NCBI GenBank assembly: GCA_025331435.1 | Contig: JAIWNI010000078.1 | Coordinates: forward strand, 62,001 to 126,000 | DNA from: Choanephora cucurbitarum | Taxonomy: Eukaryota > Mucoromycota > Mucoromycetes > Mucorales > Choanephoraceae | Direction of reading: 5' to 3' | Length of the DNA stretch: 64,000 nt | Part shown: positions 1 through 12,635 of the stretch, one piece after another | Numbering within the stretch: position 1 is the first letter of the stretch | Layout of the letters: every line of letters starts with the position of its first letter | Notes under the pieces: generated by a model | What the model was told of the DNA's origin: nothing | Databases searched by the model: none | Seen by the model: only the letters and a program-made list of their open reading frames with translations | Program-made: the position numbers and the translations under genes

Positions 1-238
1 GCGAGTTTGGAAAGGTGCCTTTCAAAAAAGGTCTTGCAACACGTTTGTAGACGTCGTTCACTGCGCTATCTGAGAGGTGCCCAGTCTCAACAGAAGGCTG
101 AGTGTTTGATGAGCCACATGTAGTGATCGAGGTACGTTTTCTGCCTGCGGTTACTGCATCGACCCAAGACTTTTTGTTTGTCTTGTAGTTATTCGGGGTT
201 TGAAACGCCCCTTTGTGATGAATAGCGGAAGAAGCCAT
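1..238 (-). CDS. partial unknown protein, N-terminal 79 codons
   Basis: An ATG at 238 on the minus strand opens a frame with no stop up to the window edge. The protein begins MASSAIHHKGAFQTPNNYKT and continues as a basic, low-hydrophobicity segment ending in ...VYKRVARPFLKGTFPNS. No signal peptide or transmembrane segment is visible. It is divergent from elg1, with about 220 bp between the two start codons, so the two may share a promoter region. I do not recognise the family. It could be a host gene or the first ORF of a mobile element; the visible part is too short to decide. Confidence 0.45.
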   Translation of the reverse strand, partial: MASSAIHHKGAFQTPNNYKTNKKSWVDAVTAGRKRTSITTCGSSNTQPSVETGHLSDSAVNDVYKRVARPFLKGTFPNS

Positions 239-323
239 GGGGGTTACTAAAGTAAATGACAAGCATATCGTTCTTGTAACTTTTTTTTTGATGTTTCAAT
301 TACCGCCCACTTTGTTGCGCTCG

Positions 324-341
324 ACGCGTATAGAGACGCGT
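324..341. promoter_or_regulatory. two ACGCGT (MCB-type) boxes upstream of elg1
   Basis: ACGCGT occurs at 324-329 and again at 336-341, 12 bp apart, about 120-135 bp before the elg1 ATG and about 90 bp before the divergent partial gene. In yeasts this hexamer is the MluI cell-cycle box bound by MBF (Mbp1/Swi6, or Cdc10-Res), which drives G1/S transcription of replication genes. Its presence next to a replication gene is seen in the sequence; its use in this fungus is inferred. Confidence 0.5.
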
Positions 342-459
342 CTGTGTACACTTGTATTTTACATATTCATTTTTTTCACTCTCGCTTATTTTTTTCCAAC
401 TTTTCTCTTCTCTTTTTCTTTTTCCTCTTGTATCGATTTCTTTTGTTGGCTCTGTCTTC

Positions 460-3053
460 ATGAATAATGCAAATAAGGCCTTCCACCCTTTCTTTCAATC
501 AAAAAAGCCTACACGACAACCACAGGAGATATCAACAGAGCCAACCCCTTCCAATTCAATACAGAATGATCATATAGAACCACTCAAGGCAAATCAAGAC
601 ACCACCAAGAAGCCCCGAAAAGCCAAAAAGACTGCTCAAAATCTACCTCCTATACCTCGATTTTTCTGTAAACCTGAATCATCTAAAAAGCAAGCAACCC
701 AACCGCCCTTAGAAACCCGACAGAGACCCGTGTTTCTATCAGATGTCATTCAGGCTGATGAAGCATTGGTTGCTAAGCGTAAGGCAGCAGCAGCAAAAGC
801 AGCATCAGACCATGAATTCTCTCGGTTGGATCGATCCATCTTTGGTGATGGTCATATCACAGATAAAACGTATACTTCACTCAATTTGGAACTTCCTGAG
901 AAGCCCCAAATCGATCTGAAATCAATGATACAGCATCAACAGACTTCTTTTTTCACAAAAGGAAGGCAGCTGAGAGAAAAGAGAGTCAATCGATCACAGA
1001 GCTCAGACATGGAACAGGATACAGTCATGTCAAATCGGATGGACACACGCGTGGAAGTGGAAGGTGTATTGGATACTTATTTTCCTCAATGGCGAATTTT
1101 TCCTTCTTGCGTTACCTTTGTCCAATCCATCTTCAATGATCCACCCAAACTAAACAGATCTAACAGGCAATGGACTGACAAGTATCGTCCTAGTCAGGTC
1201 AACGGGTTGCTGGGTGCACGGCATAATTATGTCTATCTGAAAGATTGGTTGCATCAGATGAAGGTAGAGCCTTTATCGGCACCCCAGCCAACTGATGATC
1301 AAAAGCAGGTGAAAAGGACAAAGAAGAAAAAGAAAAAGTTGAACATGAACAGCTATCGTCATGAAGAAGATGGAGACGAAGATATGGGTCTGATGCGTGG
1401 TCTCAGTCTACAGGAAGAAGAAGATGATGATTTTGTCGTCAACCCAGCAACGCAGAAGAGACGAGTGAAAAAGGAACCCATGCGATCCAACATCCTCTTG
1501 CTTGTGGGTGAGCATGGTGTAGGCAAAACAGCCACAGTCTATACGGCTGCTGAACAGATGGAATATGAAGTATTTGAAATCAATTCAGGATCAAGACGTT
1601 CAGGAAAGGATATTATGTCGATGGTAGGTGAAATGACCAAAAGTCATCTGGTCGCATTTGGTGTAGCACCTCCCGTCTCTGCTCAAAGTTTGTTTATTGA
1701 GCGACCCAAGCCAATACCGACACAGAAACGTAAAAAGCTAAACCCTACTCTGTCCTCAGGGAATTATACGACTTCAGCAGCAAAAACAACAAAGCGAGAT
1801 ACTGATGTCACACTGAAATCCTTTTTGCGTAAAAAGGAACCGAGCACCCCTTTGCCTGTGTCTGCTCCAACCACAAAACAGAGCTTGATTCTATTGGAAG
1901 AAGTTGATTTGTTGTTTGAAGAGGATAAAGGATTTTGGACCTCCGTGATTGAGTTAGCACAAAAGAGCAAACGGCCTATTATCATGACTTGTAATGATCT
2001 GGATCAGATACCATTAGACAACCTTTGTCTGCAGATTGTATTGGATATCAAGCCGCCTCCTGATACTGAACTTTTGCCTTATTTATGGCTTGTGTGTTAC
2101 CGAGAGGGATTCCAGGTTGATCCAGTGGATCTGGTCTGTCTTGTTGGATTACTGGGACGAGATATCCGAAAACTTCTTCAAACACTTGAAATGTTTGCAG
2201 GACAAGCTATCTTTGGAAACTATCTGGGGATTCATCAGGACATGGATCAAGCTGAAATGAAACTTCAGTGTATGCCTTCAGAGACGGGTGTTGATACCTA
2301 TCGCGTGGCATGTGAATATCAAGACATGAACATGTTTGGAGAACAAGAAAACCAAGAAACTTTGGAGTCTATCACCAAAGCATTAGAGAATGATAGTTTT
2401 ATAGACACTTGGCTTGAAGAAAAACACAACATACTGGAAGAGGTAAAAAAAAAAGAAAATAAGCCAACAAGGTCTACATAAACAAAATAAGGCGCTAAAA
2501 GACATTCTAGATGGAGGATATTACCAAAGATCAAATCAACGGTTACACTTATTTAAAACTAGACAGACCATCAGAATCCGATGATTTATTACGAATAAGG
2601 GAACTAGGAGCAGATACCACTGTACTAAACAATCAAATACCACGATCTGAGGTATGGAAACAACTTGTATCGGACGAAAGTAGTCACTGGGTCGATTTAT
2701 GTAGTGCTAGAGTCAGTCTAGCAGAAGACTACCGAGATCTATTGGAAAGAATCTTGCCGGCCACCATAGATGATCAAATGCTCATGATGGAATATATACC
2801 CCATATTCAGATGATGATGATGGCATCTGAATCGCCAAAAGAAAATCATCGTATGCGAACCACACGGTCAAAAAGGAAAAAGACGCATTTATCATTGAGT
2901 GAAGAAGCGATTGAAAGCTTAAATGAGGCCAGGCCTATCATAGACGAGGTAAAGAAAACAAAGAGCTCGTCTACTAAATCTAATCCATACTTCTTTTTGT
3001 CTATAGACAGCTTATATAATACAGTATCTACAATCACTCAAAACGATACATAG
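460..3053 (+). CDS. elg1: Elg1/ATAD5-like AAA+ ATPase, PCNA unloader
   Basis: Large subunit of the alternative RFC complex that removes PCNA from DNA after replication. Exons are 460..2442 and 2511..3053, with a 68-nt phase-0 intron that contains an in-frame stop; the product is 841 aa. The start chosen is the ATG at 460; the upstream in-frame extension would need a TTG and is hydrophobic leader-like noise. Residues 6-12 (AFHPFFQ) and a second IPRFF motif resemble PCNA-interacting boxes. The family signature WTDKYRPSQVNGLLG precedes Walker A GEHGVGKT at about residue 350, and the Walker B-like LILLEEVDLLF lies at about 475, with EEVD as in ATAD5 rather than DEVD. Acidic and lysine-rich inserts separate these blocks. 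The C-terminal exon supplies the collar region. Family assignment is strong; PCNA unloading is inferred from the family. Confidence 0.9.
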
Positions 3054-6000
3054 ACAATAAAACATAACCTTTTCTCTTTTTGTTACTTTAACTTGTACAA
3101 CACATTACTGATGATTTAATTAAGACAGACTGTGTTTAGAAAAAAAAGATGAGGTAACAGATTCAGACACTTTATGCAACAAAATTAGCTTTTAATTGTC
3201 GGTTTTAGACCGTCTCTCTAGACCCTCAGTTTCCTTGAAAAAGTAGGGAACGTACACGTAGTTAAATGTTTCTATTGTCTGTAAGATATCATTCAGAGAC
3301 AGAGTTGCGAAAAGCAACAAAATTTAGCTTATGTTACTAAATCATTTTGTAATAATATACCAAGAATCGCATTTGCCTAGCATCTCTATAACATGACGAT
3401 AGTGTTTCGAAGCTTAATACGATCAAGTCGTTCTACAGAAGCCAAAACCCCTTGTTTTATACATGCAATGTCATAGATGACCTAGTGAATCATCAAATAA
3501 AATTAAGCTACAGGAGCGCAAATGTTCTAGAATTAAACTCATGGCTAAATTAGGTTATCAGCAAATGATAACTTATGACAATATAATCAAACTAAAGAAT
3601 CAACGTGATTTCATATAGCAATTACTGAATCAATTCGTACATAAAGACAACTGCTTCTTTTCCTGTCAAAGTAATTATTTTGATGATTACATTCTATGTG
3701 AATGAACACTTTTTTCTTTTCGTTTAGCTGATTCTAACCAAAAGCTTATATCGGAATGCCCTTGCTCAAAGAGACCCTGATTTAGCTCGAAATGAATCAT
3801 AGTTTAATTATAAAATTACTAGACAAAGAGGCACTCAGAAAGATACCATGTATACATGACACTCTATACACCAATCAGAATAGAGGTTGTCAATTCCCTT
3901 GCTTGGAATGTCAAAAAACAATTAACTCCCCTCTTTTTTTTTTGGCTTTCTGTTGTAATGAATCTGCATTCATATGAGCTAATAAAATAAGATCAATTAT
4001 TAGGCCACTGACAGTTGTCTGTACTACATTAATGGTCTGTTTCTTATTACAACTACTTCATCAAAAAGAAAAAAGAAAGCCTTGTTTGTTATTTCAAACG
4101 GTCTTGATTTGAAATGAATCGTATATGGCTTGCAACAGTCTTGTAAAGAGTGTGAAGTCTGATCTACATTCTTACCTAAAAGCATAGAAATAAAAACTCA
4201 AGATAAATTAGTATCTCTAACGCACGAACCATGGAGATATTGATTGGACCTTGTGTAATATATCCCTATACATAGTGAAACGGCTGAACCTTTGAGCCTT
4301 TCTTCTTCGTGTTACTCTTGACTCTACAATAATTCTTTCCCTTTAGGAGACATCAGTCAACCAATAGTTACATAGTACCTAAAATAGACTATTTACTTCA
4401 AAATACAGTCCTTCTGTGTCAATTAAGATTCAATTCAAGCTTGTATCATTAAGGTTGTATTCAATCAGTAAAGAACCACTTCTGATTTTATGCTTGTATT
4501 CAAAGAACAATATTTCGCAGCAAATAAGAGGATCGTCGATCTTTTTTTTTCTGTCTTGCAATAATAACCAAGAGCTAGAATCTAGAGAAGTGAAATGTGT
4601 TTGCGTTCGTGAATCACTAAAGAAGGAAGATTGAGGCCACTTGTGAACCAAAAAACTTTTTTTTTCTTTTGCTCATGTTCATTTGTTTCTCGCTGTGCAG
4701 ACAAATTCTGTCATAACACTTCGGATATTTGTCATCTTGAGTAACTGCGCAAATTCATACAAGCCAATTCACAAGACTTGCTCATAGATGTCCTTGAATC
4801 TACTGGCAATGACCTCTGGCTGCAAGTGTTTGTTATGTTTCATATTTCTTTGGGCTAGATCGGAACAGTTGAATTGAGTTAATTTCTAGGTCCATACACA
4901 AACATGCCACTTCTTATCATTCTATTTTATATACGTTTCGAACCATGAACAGAGTCACAATATATGACACTTTTATATCTCTTATATCATCCGGAGAATC
5001 CAGGAGCTCATTGGAAAACTCTGTGAAGGTGGCTCCCTTTTTTTTTTGGAGACAATCAGAAGTGAGAGTGTCAGCTCCTTTCCCTCAGATAACCCCAACT
5101 GTCCTCTTCTTGCCTTTATTGTTCTTCACATGTTTATTTCTATCTTTTTGCGGGCGATAGAAGAAACTTTCTCAACGCCGCTTGAATGTCATTCTTTGTA
5201 GACATAACACCAATGGTTGTATCAAAAAGACCTCTTGTCTAAGGTAGTTTAACAACTGCACGCTCTAGTTTCCCAGACCATGTTTATTTCTATTTTATGT
5301 AAAACTCTGATTCATCAACTTTTTTCTTTTTAGTGAGGTCAGTATTCAAATGCTTTTATTTTGTGAGCCACTCGTAACTTTTCAGGGCTATTGCTTTTCT
5401 TAAACTTAAAATGTGGCTTTTTTGACTGGCAGGTTACAAGTTTCATCTAGTGTTTATGGGTGGCCCATTTTGCAAGTGAAAATAGGAATCTTTGGATGGT
5501 TCAGTCAAGCATTCATATACGTTACAAACAGCAGCCTGCGAGCCATTCAAAATGCGAGCATTGTATTTCTTTTGTAAAGTCGTTTAGACGCCCTAAACTT
5601 CTGCTTGATTTCTTGATCTCTACTCTATCTGTCTTTTTCTTTTCTTTTTAGCTTTTCTCCACCGTTGCTGAGCAGTTCGTTTTTTTTCTTGACATCTAAT
5701 ATTCTTCCAATCACAGCACCATAACTGTATCATACGATCAGTAAAAGCTATTTCCCAATGAATGCTATAATCCGCGTCTGTTCTACTTTTAAGGCACAGC
5801 ATTCATTGGCTTTGAAGCAGTTCATTTACTTTGCTTCTTTTGTGAAGAGTAGTAAAACTGGATATTATTATAAGTTGGTATGCTGCTTTCCATAAGACTA
5901 TATACTAATTGAGAGTTATGCTTATTGTTTTGTCCTACTTTTCGGAAAGATAAAGAGTTCTTCATCTCATAAGACTACAATAGACATGATAGCCTAAGAG

Positions 6001-6478
6001 GCTTCCGCAAAGAAGGAAGGAAAAGGACGCAGTTTGCTCCTACGACAGCACAAAACTATCTCCAGGTAGAGGACATAATCTGTTATATTAACTTTTATTC
6101 TTCTATGGTCTAAGGCCACCGCATCAATGTATATGATCTATACATTTTACAACAGTATTTGTCCATTGATCCAAAATAGCATTGGATATGAAAAATTGTA
6201 GCCCGATTTATTTTAAGCACAAGATCAACTTAAACTCCGAATAAGTCGTTCAAAATTAGAATTAATGCTTGGCTCAAATTAAGCAGGTTTCATTCAAAAT
6301 GCTTAATTGGGAATCAAATCTTTTTTTAAATCCTTTGCCCTTTTTCGGTCTTCTCTCTTTTTCTTTTTCTTTTCTTCCTTTGTCTCTTTTTTTTTCTGTC
6401 TGTTTATCTGATATCTTTTGAAATCTTCGATCCAATCAAGCAGAGCGAAAAAGAAAGGTTATTTCGAAAAGAGGAGAG
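3054..6478. other. long intergenic stretch, no gene seen
   Basis: This AT-rich stretch of 3.4 kb has only short, low-complexity ORFs (up to about 73 codons) with no family resemblance and no consistent splice pattern. T-rich tracts accumulate at 6300-6400, just before the LIM-RhoGAP start, and probably belong to its promoter. I saw no tRNA-like fold or clear terminal repeat. Confidence 0.5.
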
Positions 6479-9400
6479 ATGACATTACTAGAAAAGCCTT
6501 TGAGAAATTCGCCTAGCATAGACTATGTCTGTCACAACTGTCAAAAGAATTGTGTACGAGGAGACCCTTCACTGATAAGAGCAGTAGGTCAACTTTATCA
6601 CAAAGATTGTTTCAAATGCGATGTAAGTCTCCCTCCCCCCCTCTTCTTTTCTTGCTATCTCGGCTGGATAGTTACAGTTTTTATAATACTACCTGTGCAC
6701 GAGGAGCGTGTGGCGCCTTTACAATATTCTTAATTTAATATTCATCAATTTATATATTACAATAGTTCTGTCAAATTTCTGTACTCGACAAGTTTTATTT
6801 ACTAGACATCGATGTTGGTGAAGCAATCAGCAGTAATATCATTTTATGCGAAAAAGATTATTATCAGCAAAGCCAATTCAAGTGCCACCAATGCAACGGG
6901 CAGATCAGCAATGACCATTTTCAAATGATTGGCTCTCACAAATATCACCAACAATGCCTATTCTGTCCTGGCTGCACTATCGAAAATAACAATACATGCA
7001 AGACGGACGAAGAAAGATTTGATTATAATGGCAGACCTTATTGTCGATACCATTACTCACTTATCAAAGGCACTGAGTGTGTCGGCTGTGGACAAGCTGT
7101 GCTTGATCAATCAAAAATTCAAGACCAAGTCAAGTGGCACACAGAATGTTACATGATCAAGAAGGTAGATTGTGATGACAAGATCTTTTCTGTTTTGTTT
7201 TGTCAATACTTAAAAACAGATATTTATAGTATTATCAAGTTGATCTGATAGACATTCGGTCAAAGTTCATTCATGGTAACAGGTTTTCTTTTTTTCATCA
7301 AGACTTCTTTACTCACAGTAAATACAATAGAAAGCTATAGCAAAGGAGAATTTTTGGCAGCCCAAGATGAGCATGCTTCTTTAAGACTCAGTATCTGGCG
7401 AGATTTAAGCCAGTTTGAAGATAAGACAGCCAAACTCACCTCAGACACTATTCTATCAAACCAGTCAGGCAACGTTGCAGATGAGTACTACCAGTGTCAT
7501 TTGTTGACTAAACAAATCAGCACTATATTCACTGTAATGGATTTGTTGTTTAAGCATGTTACTCGTATGTACAATTATATGTGCAAGAAACAAACAAATT
7601 AACCTCCTTTCATCCATGACACATCTATTTCCATGCAGATCTATCGTATGATACGCCTATACAGGAGCTCAAAGAATGCTACGTGTCCTTTGTTAACATG
7701 CTGTGTCAATCCAACCTGAATGAAACAGAAATAATAATTGAAATGGCTACTAAAATGTCTCAGCACTTAAGAGACCTAATCAAGCTAATCTTACAACAAT
7801 CACTCATACTGGTAATTTATATTTTCTTTCCTTTTTAACATTAATTAACCAACTCTGTGCACCCCCCTCTTTTCTTCTTTCTTTTTTCTGTATATAGGAA
7901 CGAAACTTCGGACCTGGAAACAATGTGATTCCCCAAGTCTTATGTATCTTTTCCGAAGGTCAACATAAGACCATATTGGATATATCTTATTTGCATGAAG
8001 TTCATCAGTTCATTCAAGCTGCCCTACTTAAAATGGGATTTGTGTTAAACATTAAGCCCACCGACAGTACGTACAGAAATATTGCTTGGTTACACACAAA
8101 CACTCATTCAACTCTCTATTATTGTTATTTTTCTGTGTGTGTGTGTGTGTGTGTATTTATATATAATTGCTATATTTAGATAATAGGCCTGATGAAACAA
8201 TATCCTATAAAGCACCCACGATCAACATCAATACATCAAAACCTACTTTTTCTTCAATTTACAATCAAACCAAAATGACCAGTAGTACTACTCACCTCCA
8301 ATACTTACCTAAACAACCACAGAATACAGCTGCCATTCATCTGAATAGATCACAATCAACCTCAAGGTCAACAACAGAAGAGAAATCAGCTTCTACTACT
8401 CCAAGTCGTATGCGATCCATCAGAAGAGCTCTCACTACAACACGCAGAAAGGAGAGCAAAGACCGTGGCTCATCAGCCCACCCACCTCTGCAAATATCGT
8501 TGCCAGACACACAATTGAACCATACAACACCACCCCTTTCTCCTCCTTCTGCTCCTCATTCTTCAGGAGTGGCATGGGTTATTCCTACCTATATACCAGA
8601 AATAACACAACAGCAGGACTCTATCGTTCGCCATACAGCAGCACTTTATATTGAATCACATGTGGACGACTATTTGTTGGTGGATGACCTTCTGGCTTTT
8701 GTGGATGCGAAAAAGCTCAATGGAGGCACTTCCCTCTGGGGAAAACTAAAGACCCATATCCTTACACCAACATCTGATGCAAGCATGCAATTCAGTCTTC
8801 CTTCACCTGTTAGCGAAAAGAAGATTGGAGTTTCTCTATGCAACCTGAGTAATGCATCATTGTCCTCACAGCAAAAGATTTCCGATAGTGCGATGTTTGA
8901 GAAATGGAAGACAGCTTGCCCTTTTATCCTGCCTTGTTTTTCCTCTCACTCACTTGTGCCAAGCTTTCTTAGAGATTGTATACTAGTCATGGTTGATCAA
9001 GGTAAACTGCAGAACCTATCAAACAGCGTTTTCTTTTTTTAAAATCAACACTAACCAAATGTGTTTTGTATTTTATATATAGATATCAACACAGAAGGCA
9101 TTTTTAGAAAAAATGGCAATATACGTGGCTTAAAAGACATGTGTGATACACTTGATTCACAAGCGCATCGCGAAGATTGGAAAGAATTTTTCAAGGAGCA
9201 AACCATTGTACAACTTGCAGCGTTTATCAAAAGATTTCTGAGAGAATTGCCTGAGCCTCTGATGACTCACAAAATGCACAAATTGTTTATGTTATCAACA
9301 AAAGTTTCTACACAAGCCGAAATGCTCGCCATCATCCGTTGCTCCATCTGTATATTACCAAAACCTAACCGAGATACCCTTCTGATGATCCTAGTGCTAT

Positions 9401-9863
9401 TGAACTGGGTCGCAAGACATGCTGACGAGAACAAAATGGATTATGAAAATCTTGCTACCGTGATGGCACCCAACATTCTCTATAAAAATCATGAAACCAA
9501 GAAGACATCACATGTGCCTGCAGATCCAGCTATCTGTCACGGTGAAATCTGTGTTATTTCAGCCATGATTGAACATGTGGATAAACTAATAGAGGTAAGG
9601 TTTTTTGTTGTTGTTTTCCTGTTGTTACCCAGATAACTTATTCTTTTTTCTGTTATTAGGTGCCTAGTGAGTTCAGCTTACTGCTTGAACACCCAAAAAT
9701 GACTGAATATCTATATTCGAATTCAATCGATTTGACTTCTTCTAAACATTTTGTTCGCACCTTTAGCAACCTTATCAAGATCAAAAAAGAAATCGGCATT
9801 CAAAAGACCATTCATTCCCATACAATGTTGCCGCCTTCACCATCTATTTCAGCTAAATATTAA
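6479..9863 (+). CDS. LIM-domain Rho GTPase-activating protein
   Basis: Probable Rga-type GAP that switches off Rho/Cdc42 GTPases in polarised growth. Exons: 6479..6622, 6766..7164, 7230..7275, 7331..7564, 7639..7811, 7898..8066, 8180..9001, 9083..9594, 9660..9863; the sum is 2703 nt and gives 900 aa. Residues about 18-180 hold LIM zinc fingers (CHNCQKNC, KCDFCQ, CHQCNG, FCPGC, and a further CVGCGQ..WHTECY half). A serine/threonine-rich linker (about 390-500) follows. The RhoGAP domain occupies about 610-800, with the arginine-finger block EGIFRKNGN, the helix AAFIKRFLRELPEPLM and the block NLATVMAPNIL. The short third and fourth exon joins are the least certain. It converges on the next gene, with 109 bp between stops. 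A (GT)n run lies in the intron before 8180. Confidence 0.88.
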
Positions 9864-9972
9864 CCATATTTCATTGTTGTTCATACCCATACACCCGCTT
9901 TTTTCTTTATGTATATTATTTCATTGTTTTTCTCTCTTTTTTATGATAAAGAATGCTTGATTTTTATTATTA

Positions 9973-11104
9973 TTACATAGAATCATACTTATTTTCACAC
10001 ATAGCAAACCATTCTTGATGTTCCTCAGGTGCTTGTTGTTTAGCTAATTGTGCAAGTCTTTTAGAGTGTTGAATGTATTTCTTCATTTCTTCTTTCATTG
10101 TCAAAGCATCTTCATCATAGATTTGTGATACCAAGACGTCTGTCTCATCTACTAATTTAGAGGCTTGTGCATGAATATCGTCCAGCCATTGTACGGAAGG
10201 TCTCTCCACTTCACGAATACAACGTCTTTCGATCTTCTGCATCACAAATACTGACATATCCACCAATTTGGCACACTGCTTGGCAATCTCTAATTCTTCT
10301 TCACTCAAATCGGTTTCATCGTCCTCGCCTTCATTATCATCAAAACCTTCTGACTTGGCTTCACCTGCAACAATCTCATGTACTTCAGATTTGGCATCTT
10401 TCAAAATACTTTGTAAGTTAGACCATGTATCCAAGACAGCTTCCTTATTGTTCTTTGGTAGCTTCTCCATATCCTTGCATGTGTCCCAAAGTGCAGCTGT
10501 AGACACCATGAATGGCATATGGGTGTGTACTTCCTTGGCATTCTCCTCTGTCAAGAAACTGTTACAGAGTGTCATGACACCATGCAGGGCGTCCCGCACA
10601 ATGTTCTGATAAGTGCTTCTGTAAATCTTTCCGACATGGCTAGGAACTGTATTATAAAATCCAACAATACGGTATAAAGTGTTGCTGATTTCGCTGACCA
10701 TATGAATGGCTTCACTTGCTTTACGAGGTGGTTTGCAGGATAAAGTAAATTTAGTGGCATTGTGTGATAGAATTTGGCCAAGACCAGCTGTTCTAATGAA
10801 GAAGAAAAAATTAGATTAGATAAGCTTTTGCACCTTCCTTTTTCAGTTTCTTCAAAAGAGTTGATTAGATTACTTTACACATAGTGTCTTTAAATGCAGC
10901 TGTATCAAAGTTGGAGTTTTTTTCGATTTCTCTCTCCTTCTTTAAATCGTCCAAATAGACGACACACATTTTGATGCATGCTTTTAACTTATCTAATCAT
11001 TCATTGTTTAATTTTTGTATGCGCTCTTTTCTCTTTTGACTGATAAACATGAACTGTGCATCTCTCTTTCTCTGTTTACCTTGAAAATCCTCTTCAGTAG
11101 ACAT
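9973..11104 (-). CDS. GCIP / cyclin-D1-binding-protein-1-like protein
   Basis: Three minus-strand exons, 11104..11080, 10992..10881 and 10792..9973, join to a 318-aa helical protein starting [20 protein letters not shown]. The middle part ([20 protein letters not shown], then a leucine/proline motif [10 protein letters not shown]) and the acidic stretch [20 protein letters not shown] resemble the GCIP family (CCNDBP1 in animals), helix-loop-helix-related proteins that bind cyclin D and other regulators. The donor of the second intron (GTGTAAAG) is the one that keeps frame; a nearby GTAATC would not. No signal peptide or membrane segment is seen. The family call is moderate and the cellular role in fungi is not known to me. 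Confidence 0.6.
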
Positions 11105-11838
11105 GATATATAATGGAAAAAAGGAAAGAAAGAGTGACAGCTCGGAAACAGAGAGAAAAAATAGAAGAAAAGCGGTCACGAGAACTGCCCTGATAGAGGA
11201 TCTATTGATATTTGATATGATTATGAACAGTCTTGGTATGATTGATATCCTTCAAGGCTGGTTATCTAGTGACTTGTGCTTACATCAAGCAAGAAGTGGG
11301 GCATTGTAAGGAACTAACGTCTCTGTGCTAGCTTCCTTGCTTCAACTGCTTTAGGTAAATAAAAATCGCTTCTTCAGAAAGAGGCTACCTTCTCTCTCTC
11401 TCTCTGTCTCTGTCTCTGTCTCAAAAGACTTTTGCGGTAATAGAAGGACAAGCTGCTTTAAACAAATGGAGCACATATACCTTTACACAAAAACTTGTTG
11501 ATCAGTGACACCTTGAAATTGTTTGATATAGTATATGGTTTAGCAAGATTATCTATGACAGCATCTATGATGACCACAATCAAAGAGCAGATGGACCTAT
11601 GTGCTTCTTTACATGATCAATCTTGCTGACCTTCCCACCTTTTACAGTCTATTACTTTGATTCATGCATATTGACAGAACCAAAATAGGCTGGCACTGTA
11701 AATTTGGAAATGTGTCCGGAATACCATTTCTCCGCTCTTATTTCTAGAACCAACTTGAAAAGACAAAGTGATTGTTCTTGCTATTTTCTCATTAATTATC
11801 TCTTTCTATCCTATTTTATTTTTTTGTTCCTTATAGTT
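11105..11838. other. divergent intergenic region with a (TC)n tract
   Basis: This region separates the start codons of the GCIP-like gene (minus) and the Hikeshi gene (plus), so it should contain both promoters. It holds a TCTC/TCTG microsatellite at about 11391-11422 and T-rich DNA just before 11839. I found no conserved ORF in it. Confidence 0.5.
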
Positions 11839-12572
11839 ATGTTTGGTTGTATTGCTGCAGGACGTTTGGTAAAGCCTTACTAAAGTGCGCATAAGCATAT
11901 GTCTCGTATCGTTCTTGCTCACTTGGTTGTCTAGGTTCAAACTAATCTACAACAAGTCGATGTCAACAAGTACGTTTTCGAACTAAACGATGCCCAAAAC
12001 ATAAACCATATCGTTGTCTTTTTGCTCGGCACTATTCCTTTTGAACCTGGCTATGCTGCCACTGTGCATTTACTCTGGCCAAACAAAGAGTGGCAAATGC
12101 TTGGAGGGTAAAGTCGCGCCTATGAGAATGTATCTGCATATCAAATTACTTATGTCATTTATATAGTCTCTCAAATGAAAAGCCAAGTGCTATTTTCCGA
12201 CTCAAGACAAAAGAATCGACTGTGAATCCTTCACAGATATCTACACCAGCCACGTTAGGTATCTCAATCGAACCTATTCAAGTAGTAGAGCAAGAGATTG
12301 CCACACTACAGAGCGCCAATATGACAACAAGTTTGGTAAAGGCAAACGCCAATGTGTCTCAAGTAGGCCAGATGGCTGGGAAAGTGTTAGAAAACCTATA
12401 CAACTATGTTACATCCTTTACAGTACATAATATTCCTGTCAATGCCATTCCACTAGGTCAATTAACTGAAAATGGTTATTTGCCACTAAAGACATTCCAA
12501 ACATGGTATGACAATTTGTCAAGGAAGTTGGCTACTAATCCAAATTACCTAGACACGGAAAAGTCAGCTTAA
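11839..12572 (+). CDS. Hikeshi/OPI10 family Hsp70 nuclear import carrier
   Basis: Exons 11839..11868, 11935..12107 and 12167..12572 give 202 aa, close to the usual ~197 aa of the family. The N-terminus MFGCIAAGRLVQTNLQQVD, the block INHIVVFLLGTIPFEPGYAA and the WQMLGGLSNEKPSAIFRLK segment are characteristic of Hikeshi (C11orf73) and yeast Opi10. Animal Hikeshi carries Hsp70 into the nucleus during heat shock; in yeast, opi10 mutants overproduce inositol. The first exon is only ten codons, which would be missed by ORF-only annotation. It converges on the next gene with 63 bp between stops. Confidence 0.92.
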
Positions 12573-12635
12573 CAAAAACAAACAAACAATAAACATAAAA
12601 ACAATAGACATTGATTTTTTATTTGACTCCATACT

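Noticed and set aside
352..459. Upstream extension of the elg1 frame
   Set aside because: It begins with TTG, encodes a Phe/Ser/Leu-rich stretch from pyrimidine-rich leader DNA, and the ATG at 460 starts with a PIP-like motif expected at the N-terminus.
9002..9082. Stop after DQG ending the LIM-RhoGAP early
   Set aside because: An 81-nt intron with GTAAAC..ATATAG restores DQG-DINTEGIFRKNG, the conserved RhoGAP start.
10167..10609. Plus-strand ORFs over the GCIP-like gene
   Set aside because: Antisense shadows of a well-supported three-exon minus-strand gene.
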